A stretch of DNA of 64,000 nt from Oscarella lobularis. Taxonomy: Eukaryota; Porifera; Homoscleromorpha; Homosclerophorida; Oscarellidae. Location of the stretch: the NCBI RefSeq assembly GCF_947507565.1, contig NC_089189.1, positions 1,178,001-1,242,000 on the forward strand, written 5' to 3'. Shown here in pieces: positions 33,601 through 46,002 of the stretch. The position numbers and the translations under genes were made by a program. The notes beneath the pieces are model-generated. The model saw only the letters and a program-made list of their open reading frames with translations, was not told the DNA's origin and made no database searches. Each line of letters begins with the position of its first letter. Position 1 is the stretch's first letter.

Positions 33601-36600
33601 CGACTACAATTATTACATCACAACGCCGTCGCTGAAAGACGTCTACACTGGTCAAATACTGTCGAGTCGTCAAAGCGGAGGAATACTTGACAAAATACTT
33701 GCTATGGCCAAATGGGGGGCATATCAGCTGATCAAAGCCTCTCCAGCCTACTTGGAAGAGACGATCAAGTACGCCGATTTTATGGACACCGTTGACTTAG
33801 AAGACGTCTACGACGAAGCAGCAGTAGAAATCGTTCCCACCGCTCTTCTAAACTCTTTTGATTCCGAGCTTCCTGGAGCATCCGAAACAATCATTTTGCC
33901 ATCGTCTGTTCCTGTTTATAAGTGTCGGCGAACGTCCAGCGGAAATATTGTTATAGCGGTGTCGTCTTCGGATCTGGAGCTTAAGACTGTCAGCAATCAA
34001 GGCATTGTCAGCGCACACGGAAGCGGTTTTCTTGAGGAAATCGAATCCATTGTCAGCGCCGGTCCACACACAATTGTTCACACGTCTCTGGCAAACTGTT
34101 CTCGAAATCCCTCTGTGAAGTCAGAGGTGAAGACGACCGGTCCAACTCCGGTCACTAAGTATCCGTTTGTCACGGCTGTTGGGGGCACGGGCGTTCAAGG
34201 AATTGTCGTATTTGACAAAGTTTCTCCATCCGACCTTGAACTATCTGTTGGTGACGTGATCGTTGGTCGTCCCAGCGCGGCTGTCGCTGGATTTCTCGTC
34301 GACAGATCATTTGATGACAGCATGACCTTTATGGAACTCATTCCTTTTAGAGGATTCGGGCCTTCTTGCAGTAAGAGCGACAGTCTCGACGAGTCAGGGG
34401 AAGATGGTTTGAGCACTTTCAGATGGTGCGATGCAAACAGGACTGCGTTCTTTCATCACGAGCTAGTGAAAACTAAGGTAATTTCTCTTATTAACTTCTG
34501 TAAACTGTTCTCATATTATGAACAAGATTGGTCTTTCTGATCGAGAAGTTATTGCCACAGAGGCGATCATGAGTTATGATCCCCTGGTTGAAATGACGTT
34601 TCGATCCAACCATACGTCGCCCTTTTTGTCAAAAGTGGGATTTTCTTTCAAAGGACCTATGCACATTGGAGCCAATGCAACTTTGGAGCTTCTGCCACGC
34701 TCGTGAGTTTGCCTAGTTTTTTTTTTAAATTCATTGTCCTATCTCTCGTTGTCTAAAGGAAAGGAAGTTTATCTCCGCCCGCAGTTTCTTTAAATGCCCC
34801 TTCGAAGCGTTTTTGCATTTCCGTCGGTCCAATCTGCATCCCCGGTGAAACGAAGCTGTCAGCTACGTATTCATTCTCTTTCGATTACGACGTACGAGAG
34901 CCACGCAATATATTTACTTGAAGAACCTTTTTTTGGCAGGTAACCGGCCCTAGTAGCGTTTTCTTTTCGTACCTTTCTCAGTCTCGGGGAAATGCTGAAT
35001 TAGGCGCAGTATGGAGAAATGGAGTGGGTGCCGAATACATAAGAGAGGTACTGTAGTGATAGCGCAGGAAATATTTTTCAATAATAGACTATTGTCATTA
35101 GGCTAAATTAAGCGTTGATCAGGATTTGATTGATCATCCGCAATACACGTCAAAATTTCAGTCTTCTTTGATTCCGACTTTTGGGATCACGTGGCCGTCA
35201 TCGTACAAATCTCCGCTGCACGTCGCTAATTTGCCAATACCTGCACTCGTGACGTCTTCTTTTTCAAAATCGCCAAGTCTATATCCTCTATCGTCGTTTA
35301 CCGTAGAAATTTCTCCATCTCTGAAAAGTCATTTTGAGGCAACGAGGTGCTCCAGAGGGTGTGGTTTTGGCAAGGTACGGACGGATGCGACTTTTCCTAT
35401 ACATTATTAGTAAATTGGTTTTTTGTTCTAGAAATTACTTGCGTCTTTTCGCGCCGGAATTGATGGAGTAGATGGAACGTCATCTCTAGATCTGCTTTAT
35501 TACAACTCTTCCCAGAAATTTGACCCGTGGCGGCGGGCTTCTTTTATCAATGTTATTTCAGGTGTCTGTTTGCCTCTGATGGACGAGAGCGACTGCCCAT
35601 GCGAGTGCCCCGGAGCAGCCCCGTGCAATGACTACGAAGGCGAATTTAAAATTTGTCAGCCTTGCAGCTGCAGCGAATCGCCAGACTGCTCTTGCACGCA
35701 AGCGTGTCCAGCTGGAACGATTGAAGTTTTCAATTCGTTTTTGCCTCAGCCAGTGTGTCGCTGTCAGTGCTCAGATTTTGACCACGCTGACGTTGGAGGC
35801 GACGGGACGTGTCAGGTTAGAAGTCACTGAGTGATCACATTTTTTATCTTGAACTTTCCTTTTGTCATGCAGTGCGGTTGCACTTGCAACGATGGCAGTG
35901 AGAGCGTATTTGGACCAGACGGTCGATGCCAGTGCGATTGTACGTGCAACAACTGCATGAACTCGGTTCTTGGTCCGAGTGGTTGCTTCTGTCCTGACGA
36001 TAAGTACGTCACATGCATAGAATTTTGTGTAGGTGTGCTATCATCGACTCTAGGTGTCCTGAGTGTCCAGAAGGTCTTGAGCCGGTGTGGCAAGACTGCA
36101 CTTGCAGCTGTCAATCAAAGCAAGATAGCGGTGGTTTGCCTCCAGTTTGTGCCGATGGATGGAAAGGACCTTTCTGCGACGTGCCTGACTGCAGTCCGTG
36201 GCCGTGTAAGAATGCAGCGCATATCTTTATTGTAGTGTGCGTTTCATGGTCTCTATCAGTTTGTTCTGACAACGGCGTCTGTACCATTCCAATGGGAAGC
36301 GAGAGAGACAGAAAGCCGTACTGCTTATGTGACGAACAGTGGATTGGTCCTGGCTGTCAATTCGCCAGGCCTCGTCCAGGCGGCGGCGATCCCCATTTGC
36401 AGACTTTAGACGGTAGGGGCTGCGGTAGATGTAAACCTCTGTGCCTCACGTTTTTGTGCAGGATTTAGCTACGACTGTTTTGACATCGGTGAATTTTGGT
36501 ATTGCAAAAGCGTTCCTAATGACTTCGGAGTGAGCACCCGCTTCTTCAAGTACAAAAGGGCGTCCTTAATTGGAGCAGTAGCGATAAAAGCAGGTCCAAG

Positions 36601-39600
36601 CGTTGTTTCAATTTCAACGCCTCATCAACCGAAGCCTTCAGACCTACCTGTTTTAAGGTAATGGGTATGTATCTGTATGGAACTATGAAACTAATAGCTG
36701 CAATATGTTAGACTCGATGGTGTAGTAAGGCCCTTGTCGGACGGTCTCAAGCTGACCTTGGCAAAGGAAACAGTTCACGTCGATGTATCTTTGACGTCAT
36801 TGTCCGGGAGCCTAGCTTTGATTTCGTTTCAATTTTCAAACGGAGTTTCTTTGTCTATCGACGTTCGGTACAGCTCGGCGATGAAACGACAATTCATCAA
36901 CGTTCTCTTTGCTCCTGTCGCATCGTTCAAGCAATCCACAGAGGGTCTGTGCGGACTGATGGACGGAAATGTGACAAACGACTTGGTTGGATCCGACGGT
37001 GTCACGTACGTTCCAGCCCAAGTGTTGGACTTTGCTAAGTCATGTAAGTGAGACTCATTGTTGCCCTTGTTCCTCTTCTAATTTAGTGTGCAGGGAGGAT
37101 CGCAAATTCGTTTAATGGTTCTGGGTTGAACGGCACGTGGTCATGGAATCATTCGAATTTTCACAAAGACGACACATTGGACTTGTCTTACACCGATCCG
37201 TCATTCGTTCCCATATACTCAATCGAAGACATTAACCCCTCTATCAGGATGGTGAGCTTCTAAACGCGTGCTCGTCTTTCTTACTATTCTGCTTACTAAA
37301 GATGGCCGAGAATCTTTGCAAGAAACAAAATCTAGACGGCGTGCGCTTGCAGGAGTGCATATTCGACGTAGCTGTCACAAACGACACGGCTCTGTCTCAG
37401 CAGGGAGCGTATCAGACAGGTAAGATTTCAAAAGCTGTTTTGGGCGTTTTCGCAATAATAAAGGACGAATGTAGGCTGCCCGACGCAATGCTCCGGAAAG
37501 GGACGCTGCGTAAATAGTACGTGCGTCTGTATTCCTGGCTGGTATGGCGAAGACTGCAATCTTGGTTAGCTTCATACCGCGATTTATTTTTAAATTTTAA
37601 CAATTGAATTTAGGATCGTGCGCAAACTGTAGCGTGCATGGCGACTGCGTATCTGGCTTCTGCAAGTGTCATTTTGGATGGGATGGAATTCTTTGCGACG
37701 AACCCGGTAAGCAATATAGAAATTATTGGAATGTCTAATAAATTCTTTTTGCAGCTACTTGCCTTGGAGTGTCTAACTGCACGAGTCCAGCTCATGGTCA
37801 ATGCAAGTCGCACGACGTGTGCGAATGCGCTGTTGGTTTTACCGGTTACTCTTGTAACGAGAAGGCAGACTGCAGCCGCATCAGCAATTGCTCGAATCAC
37901 GGAGGATGTATCGCTCACGATACGTGCAAATGCGACTTCGGTTATGCAGGAGTCAGTTGCAATCTCTACTCTTGCGAAGCAGTTAACTACTGCAGCAGTC
38001 ACGGCTCGTGCGTCGGCTTGGATGAGTGCGCCTGTACGGACGACTGGCGAGGATCGAGTTGCGCTTTTCCGTCGTGCAGTAACGTCAATGATTGTTCGGG
38101 AAACGGTGATTGTGTTGCACCGAATAACTGCTCTTGCTACGGTGGCTATTCCGGGATCGACTGCGCAACGCCGTCCAGCTGTCCAGATCTTAGCGATTGC
38201 TCCGGAAACGGCGCGTGCTTGTCTCAGAACGGGACAAACTATTGCTCTTGCTATGCGGGTTATAAAGGATTGAACTGCAGCATTGCGTCGTGTCTCGGCC
38301 AGAACAATTGCTCTGGCAACGGCACTTGTATGGAGGTTGATCTGTGTGAGTGCGACTACGGCTACGCAGGCTCTGATTGTAGCAACTTCTCCTGTGAAGC
38401 GAGAAAGTTTTGTTCGGGTAGAAGTGCATGAACTGGGCGTTTTTATATTGAAATTTAATCTTTTTTTATAGGTCATGGAGATTGCGTTGATTTGGACGTG
38501 TGCAGTTGCGCTTCGAAGTGGACGGGACAGGATTGCAACACGCCCGACTGTTCAGCAGTAGACAATTGCGGTAACGCCTCCACAGGAGTGTGCGTTGGAC
38601 CGGATACCTGTCGGTGCACTGCAAACTACGATGGGCCACGCTGCAATCAGTTAGCTGGAATTAATCAGAACTCGCCGACCTTTGGTGTGTCGTCTATTAA
38701 CGTTTCTGTTTCGATGACGGCAGCCGCGGGCTATGTCGTTGCGTCTCAAGTCGCCACAGACAAGGATAGTGGTAAAAACGCTCGCATCACGTACACCATT
38801 ACCAGCTCAAGTGCCCGTCATACCGCCTTGTTCAAAGTAAATCCTCAAACGGGTGCTATTATGACTGCAGCGTCATTGCTCAGTTACGTCGGTAATGTTT
38901 TCTCGCTCACTCTCATTGCGACAGATGGCGGCATGCCGCCATTGACAGGAAATCTTCCAATTTTTCTAACCGTCATTCAACCAAATTTTCATTGTCCCGT
39001 TTTTGTCGGCCTACCATCGTCTGTCAGCATTGATGAAATGGCATCCTTGGGAGCGAGTGTAATTCAAGTGAGTGCAATTGATAAAGATAGCAATGTATCT
39101 CTGAATGGAATGATAAAGTACTCCCTGGATGCTGCTTTGACGCCAAACCGGTTTACAATCAATTCTCAAACTGGATTAGTCACTCTAGCTCAATCACTTT
39201 CAGACGACAGTTACGTCCTTAGCGTCATTGCGTCCGATCTCGGTCAACCTCCGTGCAAAGCGCGAGGGACAGTCCGAGTGAACATTCTCTCGTCCAATCA
39301 CGCTCCGCAATGTATACCAGGAAGTCTGACAACTTCAGTTCCATATAATACCGTTGCTGGAACGGTACTATTTAGCCTCAAAGCCACAGATGTCGATAGC
39401 GGAGCTGCTGGAAGACTAACGTACTCGCTGACAAACTTTCAGTCAAATTCTCTTTCGAGATATGTTTTTTCTCTTGTGACAATCGGTTCGCCTAAAAAGG
39501 CGGAAGTGACTCTCCTCTCTTCTCCGTCGATGCCATCAGGACCGTTTAGTTCTGCAAAACTTTCCGTGACTGCTCGAGATCAAGGGTCAAGACCGAAGTC

Positions 39601-41245
39601 GTGCACCTTCCATCTGACTGTCACTGTAACTCATCAGTTTGAGTTTGTCAATTCGAAAGGAGTTGCTTTGCTAAACGAGAGTGTTCCAGTTCAGTCCGTG
39701 GTGCCCGTAACACCACCGTTGTCCGTTCACACGACTCTCAATGCGAGCCACATTTCGTACAGCCTCTACAACGCCGAATCGTTGCCTTTCAGTGTGCACG
39801 AGAAGACAGGCATTCTCTCCGTTAGCAAACCATTGGATTACGAGCAGCAGAGCGAATACAACGTCAGCGTTCTTGCACAGACGTCGGAAGTTCCCGGTGC
39901 CGTCACTGCAGCTACAGTAAGGGTAACTGTCGCAGACGTCAATGACAACGCTCCAGAATTCGATCGACGTCGATATTCGGTTTTTGTTTCGGAACAAGCA
40001 AAAGGAGGCGACTTACTGTTATCGCTGACAGCGACCGATGCCGATCTCGATTCGCAAATTGAGTATCAGCTTGTTTCAGTCGTTCCAAGAGAATCTGAAG
40101 ACATGTTTACTCTAAGGTCTGTTGCAGGTGGAATTCAGGTCTATTTGTCGAATGACAGTGTGCTCAATTATTATGTAACGCGGACGTACAGTCTCGTAAT
40201 CAGAGCCCTGGACAGGCAGAATCCAAGCCTATTTGGCGAAGTTACAGTTGTCGTCTCTGTTGACGAAGTGAATTCCAAGTGGCCGCTATTTTCTCAAGGG
40301 CAGTACAGGGCTACGTTAGAAGAGAACGCACCCGACGGGTCTTACGTTTTGCGAGTCGAGACTCTCGTTGACGGCAAACCTAATAGCAACGTGACGTATT
40401 CGATCAGAAGCCAGAGATTTGCATCAGGTAGTGGTACGAATGCGTTTCAAATAACAAGTTCGGGCGTTCTCGAGGTTGCTCATTCTTTGGAATTGGATTT
40501 CGAAAAAGTCAATGAAATATCGATGACTGTCGCTGCAAGTTTGACTGAGCCAGTTCTCCGGACGTCTGAGGCAACCGTTGTCGTTTCTTTGAGTGACATG
40601 AACGATAATTCGCCGATTTTCAGCGACGAGATTTATGAAGGGTCGCTTGTCATCGGATCGCCTTCCGGTTTCAGTGTGATTAACATCAGTGCAACCGATC
40701 TCGATTCAGGTATATTATCTTCAGATCGCTCAGGTTCAATGGACTATGATCTTACCGTCATCTTCTAGGAAGCAACGGAGAAGTGACCTATAGCATGGAA
40801 CGGACTTATGATTACTTCACCATCAACCCTCTCACTGGCGAAGTATCTCTAGCTAGAGAGCTCGATTCGAATGCCTACAAGTCGTACGAACTTCAAATAT
40901 CAGCGACGGATGGCGGAACACCGTCCTTGCGTGGATCGTCGACGGTCTCATTGGCACTGCTGTGTTCGTCTACCGGTGAATGTCCTCAGCAGAGTCAATC
41001 GCTATACGGTAGGGTATACATTGTTTATTTAGTTGAAGTTCCATACTGTTGTCTTCACAGGTGTTGTTGTCGGCACTGGCGTTGGAGTTGGCGTCACGTT
41101 GTTCATACTCTTAGCGATTATTACTGTGGTTGTTGTGAAAAAGAAGAAGCGCTCAAACAAAATTGCTGCTGTCACTATGGAGATGGAAGAGAAAGTGGCA
41201 CCAGTCGAAGAGGGATCTGAAAAGCAGTTGCTAATGGATGAGTAA
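24672..41245 (+). CDS. Giant adhesion protein B: tandem paralogue of A
   Basis: Same architecture and intron plan as gene A. Exons: 24672-24735, 24789-31157, 31213-32169, 32218-32318, 32380-32656, 32712-32893, 32948-33148, 33198-33305, 33359-34477, 34527-34702, 34759-34891, 34940-35047, 35102-35374, 35432-35815, 35873-36003, 36054-36205, 36260-36412, 36462-36657, 36712-37043, 37094-37251, 37302-37419, 37475-37564, 37614-37706, 37755-38417, 38472-40709, 40769-41008 and 41061-41245. They sum to 15,201 nt, an open frame of 5,066 aa. It has the signal peptide ([17 protein letters not shown]), three SRCR/beta-helix units, C-type lectin, EGF, PSI, VWD ([16 protein letters not shown]), EGF array, cadherin repeats and the membrane helix [20 protein letters not shown]. 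The acidic tail ([16 protein letters not shown]) differs completely from gene A. Exons 4 and 6 end at GC donors. No frame damage is seen, so both copies look functional. Confidence 0.85.
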
Positions 41246-41397
41246 GTTTTTTAACGTGTCCTATCAGTGTTTTTTCTTTGATCGTCTTTGAATCGTTTTG
41301 TAAGTCTGGATGTCTACTATATCAACGTTGCATACGGGGTCGGAGGTACAGCAGACTCTTCAGTTCTCGTTCACGCAGGGCCCTATTCTTCGTTTTC

Positions 41398-44300
41398 ATG
41401 TCGCAACCGGAGTTCTTCGTGTACGGCAGGGCGACTCCGCGTCATTCCAAGACCGCCAGCGGCGTCAAAAAGACGACATCGAGCATCAGCTCGAAATCGT
41501 CGACGAGCACGCCTCACGCGCCGCGAATCTTCGACAAACAACGACCCAAAGCGACATTTCCGCACTATACCGACTACGCATCACACGAAAGGCGCGGCTT
41601 TTCGGCGACAAACGTGAGTTTGGAACCTTAGTAACGCGTAGTAACGCACGCCGTGACGTCATCGATTCTCTCTCTCACAGACTCGAAAGTCGGCCTGGGA
41701 CGAGAACGAGGAGCCGACAGCGCCATCACAGCGCGTCGTGCGACCTTTTCGAAACGTTCAGAAGCACGCGACGCCCGAAGGGTAAAAGAACGAGAAGAAT
41801 GAGTGAATGAATTGACATCGGGCGCATTTCTTTCAACAGAATTCCCAAGCTCGCTCTAGGAAAGCTCGTCGATCCACACGAACTCGATCCGATTGTGAGA
41901 CAGCGGTGCGAAATTTCGTTCAGTTAGCATTGTTCTTTTAGATTTTGGCTGCGAGTCCCGGAGAGGGCAAAATCAAAGTCTCGACTTCGACTTTGAGGTT
42001 AATTTTTTATTAATTAAACCGAAGCGAAAAATTCGAAATCGTCTTTGTATGTGTACGTACAACAGTTGGGGAACTCCGTTGGGATCGGCGATGACGTCAC
42101 ATCGCCGTGCACCCGTGCCTTCGTCGTCGTCATGGCAACGAGAGACTCGGTCGAGTTCTTCTCGCGTCAACGTCGACGTTCCGCCGCTCGATTTGAGTTT
42201 CAAGGAGCCGAAGAAAGAGGCGGTGGCTGCGGAACCTTGGGAAGAGGAGGCAGAAAACGACGAACAGGAAGTAACGAAAGCAATAAGGTTATCTGTCGAT
42301 GTCTATTTAGGCTATGGAGTGGTTAATTAAGAGATCTTTGTTTCTTTTAGTGTAAGAGAGGCTTGGGGTGAGACTTCTAAGGGCACTTCTAAGAACAGAA
42401 TCATTGGCTTTGAGGAAGTAGGAATTCGCGCGCTCGCGTAAATTCCGTGGGCACTCTGATTTGCAGGAGGAAAAGAAGGAATCTAAGAAAGAAATGGCTG
42501 TGGTATCCGAAGCCGTTGATAGAATGTGCACGAGGTAAAAGCAATTGGCTACAGCTGCTATAATGGAGGAGTGATCAGCATTACTTCTTTTAGTAATCCT
42601 TTTGGACATAAATCTCCTGCTCTGCCTCAGCAGTCTCCCGCTCTTTACGTTGGCGGCAGGCGAAAGACAAGGTGTTGTTTTGAAAATGTATCTTTCGTCT
42701 TCTTATCAACCCTTGTGGTTCTTTGAAAGATATCCTTTCGACTCGCGCTCGTCGAAAGTGCCTCAGACGGAGTCCCTGATGTCGGACCGGGTCCGATTCA
42801 ACGCCAGAGTTGTTACAAGGTACGATTCATTCAATTGCGTCTGAGATCAATTTATTTTGTATGTACATATGTAAATTTTAATTTGTTAAATAATTAATTA
42901 AGACAGTGTCTGGCGAAGTATTTCTCTGTATTCCGCGTCTTGTTCATTTTGGCTGTACTACGCTTATTTTGAAGACAATTGGTGTCCTCATTGAAATATA
43001 GTAGTCACATAGCAGTATGGAGAATTTACGCTATGCGATTGAGCGCTAATTGGAGCTAGATCCAAGGGGCTTGTTACTTGAAACTAAGCCGTGGTTTCTT
43101 CTAGCAATGGAAGAGACATTCACAGGCAATTGTGCGGCTTCTATTTCGCCCAGGACTCCACTTTAACAATTTACGAATTCAGACAGCTAAGCAGCAGGTG
43201 GGTGCTGAATAAATCAATGGATTAATCTCTATACTTCTTTTTCTTCATTGCAGGGCATCTGCTCTACCACTCATACAGAGAGGTTCGTATCAACACGGAA
43301 GAGGTCCCAAACGGGGGAAACCCATTTCTGTAATAGATATTAGAGCGGTGAGAATTAGACTGCCCCCTATTCGACATCATTAGATTCACACTCTTTTTTT
43401 TCTCGTCGAAGGGTTGCGTTTTGAGTTTTTCCACTCACGATCAGCCGTCGCTTCCCGAGACGCTAAAAGGCGCGAAGACATACGTTTCCTTCTCTATCAT
43501 AGACGCCGACGAGAACGCAAAGCAGAAAATAATGCACGATATATATTATTTCCACTCGTATTTCATCCGGTAATCCAGACGTTTCCTATTAGGAAGCATC
43601 GCGAAGAGGAGTCCGAAGAGGTGCAGCAGTACTGGCGTGCTCTAAAGAAACTCAAAGACAGAATATCCGGTGAGAGAGACTCGCGCACTGCAAACGAAAT
43701 ACGCAGCATAGTACTAGTACAATGGGGTGGCAGAGCTTAGCCTTTTTGAATATAAAAATAAATCTCTGTAGGAGAGACTAGGTACAGCAGGTGTTTATTG
43801 ATTGATTGATAGGCGTGCTATGAGCAACGGTTCTCTCTATAGGAGCTGTCCTGCTCTTCTTTATATCTGTCTGCGTGTTGCGCATTCTCACCTTAGTCGT
43901 TTCTTACTCTGTTCTCTTAGACAAAGTCGAAAGGCAGTTGAAGGGGCGCGCTTCTGTCGTCACGATTGGGCTCGTGCGTCAATTTCAGCCTCGCGGCACG
44001 CCGTTCGTGTCCAAGTCCGACTTCGCGCATGCTCTGAAATCGTTTCGCGTTGACATTGACAGTGAAGTGAGAACGACTGCATATAATTTACAGATTACTG
44101 TCACGTGCCAATTTATGATTATAGGATTTCGACGACTTGTGGGATATGCTGGATGAAGAGGGAGACGGGAAATTGGATTACGTAGATCTCGTGCATTCGT
44201 ATTTGTCAGAAATGAACGATTTGGGAAAATCGCTAGTTATAAAGGTGGGTACACATGTCATTAGCATAATTAGTGTATTAATTAAATAGTCATTTTTAAT

Positions 44301-44625
44301 AGGCATTTATTCGTATGGATGCTCAAAAGATGGGCACGCTCGCCATTGAATCAATGAAGAAGTTTTTTAATCCTCGCGGACATCCTCGCGTGGCGGAGGG
44401 AAACAAGACCGAAGCGCAGGTGTACGACGAAGTATTCAGCGTATTTTCCGCCAATCGTCGAAAAGAGCTCACTTACCAGGCAATAGTGCTGAAAAAAGCT
44501 CACGTTCCAATTCTCTATGTGCATAATTTTCGTAGGAATTTGAGGCCTACTATGACGGCGTATTTCAGGAGGTGAAGTCGGACGACGCCTTTGTAGATCT
44601 CGTGAAGAAAACGTGGAATGTATGA
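41398..44625 (+). CDS. CAPS2: Calcyphosine-2-like EF-hand protein
   Basis: A multi-exon gene in the short-intron style. First exons are 41398-41613, 41681-41781, 41840-41894, 41942-41997 and 42066-42270; the stop is at 44623. The N-terminal part is basic, Ser/Pro-rich and disordered. The middle carries a domain with GRDIHRQLCGFYFAQDSTL, TIYEFRQLSSR, ALPLIQRGSYQHGRGPKRGK and THDQPSLPETLKGAKTYVS, as in CAPS2-type proteins. The C-terminal third has EF-hands: DFDDLWDMLDEEGDGKLDYV contains a near-canonical loop, and AFIRMDAQKMGTLAIESM is degenerate. CAPS2 relatives are calcium-binding proteins often linked to cilia. One intron (43671-43919) is larger and lacks clear coding sequence. Family call rests on the order of the middle domain and EF-hands. 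Small exons near 42350-42535 are provisional. Confidence 0.7.
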
Positions 44626-45174
44626 CGCTGCATAAGGCGAAGTACAGTAGGTATCTGACGTTGTTCGCGAAGGACTAGCTAGCTAGCTAAGAAGATTAGA
44701 GACATCTAGGTCCTCGGGATTTATGTGTGGATCCCGCCTTACCGCACGTTCCACGTGATTAAACAGAGTGTACAGTGCGCATAAAATATAATATACTACA
44801 GTGTACGAATTGTGTGATAGCTACAGATTAGAAGACGAAGTAGGCGTAAAATAGTTACCCTCGTAGCTCAGTACACGCCGTCCTTTCAGATTCGTTTCAT
44901 GAGTAGCCTTCAATTAATGTAGCGCACATTTTTTGACTTATATATTGCACTTGATTTGGATAGCAGACTACTACTAGGTTTTGATAGGACGTCGTCAAAT
45001 GACTCTTCATTTAATCGCTTAATTAACCTTTTGATTTGTCGTGTTCATTAGAAGCCCTGGCAACCGCAACAAGAGAGTGAGGCCCATCTGACTACAGTAC
45101 TTATTCTCTACTGAGCTGATTCACTGTTACTCATTATAAAAGCAAGGTGCAACTCATATAAAATTCGTCAATAA
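44626..45174. other. Intergenic region between convergent genes
   Basis: AT-rich spacer between two convergent stops. An ATAAAATATAATATA stretch near 44781 may serve 3' end formation for the calcyphosine-2-like gene. No open frame with a recognisable product is seen. Confidence 0.5.
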
Positions 45175-46002
45175 CTATAACTTTGCCTTCTGCCACGAAT
45201 AGACGGGCATCCTATCGTGATCCGGCAGCGAAACGTAAGACCCATACAATCGCAATCCACCGTCGATTGGAACAGTTACCCCGGTAACGTACGCAGCAGC
45301 GGGCGACAACAAGAAACAGACGACCGACGACACCTCCTCGGGAGTGCCCAATCGCTTTGCCGGCGATTTCGACTTCATCGCGTCAAAAAGTCCCGGATCG
45401 TAATTCGCCGCCGCCGTCGCCGAGTACACGTGACCGGGAGCGACGCAGTTGACGCGAATGCCGGACGCCGCCCACTCGACAGCCAACGTCTTCGTCAAAT
45501 TATCGACGCCGGCGCGAGCGGCACTCGAATGCAAAAAGCCCGGATGTCCGTTATAGAAATTCATCGCCATGTTGACGATCGCGCCCCCGTTCGCCTTCAT
45601 GTGCGACGCGTACGCTTCGCGACAGCAGAGAAACGTGCTCTGGAGATTCGTTTCGATGACGGCGTTCCAGCCTTTGAGCGTGATCGATTCGGACGCGCTG
45701 ACGTATTGGCCGCCTCCGTTGTTGATGACGTAATCGAGACGCCCGTACGACGAGAGCGTCGTCTCGAATAGCGATTTGACGTCGCTTTCGCGACGCGCGT
45801 TGCACGGGACGGCGAGTATTCGGCCGCCGTCGGCGCGCATTTCGTCCGCGGCGTCGCGCAGGCGTTGCGCGTTGCGCGACGCGATGACGACGGTGCAGCC
45901 GAGATGGAGAAGCTCCGTTGCTATGCTGCGACCGATGCCCGTGCCGCCGCCGGTCACTATGGCAACTCTGCCATCAAACAGACCTCGACGAAAGACGCTC
46001 AT
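45175..46002 (-). CDS. PECR: Peroxisomal trans-2-enoyl-CoA reductase-like SDR (intronless)
   Basis: A short-chain dehydrogenase/reductase of 275 aa. The Rossmann motif GRVAIVTGGGTGIGRS is near residues 8-23, with NNGGGQY and the family segment SGIRVNCVAPGHVYSATAA. The protein ends in AKL, a type 1 peroxisomal import signal, as in PECR, which reduces trans-2-enoyl-CoA with NADPH in fatty-acid chain elongation. Start 46002 (MSVFRRGLFDGRVA) fits the family N-terminus; ATG 46035 is an alternative. The position that holds the active-site Tyr in mammalian PECR (AGVYNLTK) is Asp here (AGVDNLTK), as in dienoyl-CoA reductases, so the reaction may differ. The gene has no intron, unlike its neighbours, and has higher GC, which suggests a retrocopy. 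A decayed copy of part of it lies at 46770-46960. Confidence 0.85.
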   Translation of the reverse strand: MSVFRRGLFDGRVAIVTGGGTGIGRSIATELLHLGCTVVIASRNAQRLRDAADEMRADGGRILAVPCNARRESDVKSLFETTLSSYGRLDYVINNGGGQYVSASESITLKGWNAVIETNLQSTFLCCREAYASHMKANGGAIVNMAMNFYNGHPGFLHSSAARAGVDNLTKTLAVEWAASGIRVNCVAPGHVYSATAAANYDPGLFDAMKSKSPAKRLGTPEEVSSVVCFLLSPAAAYVTGVTVPIDGGLRLYGSYVSLPDHDRMPVYSWQKAKL

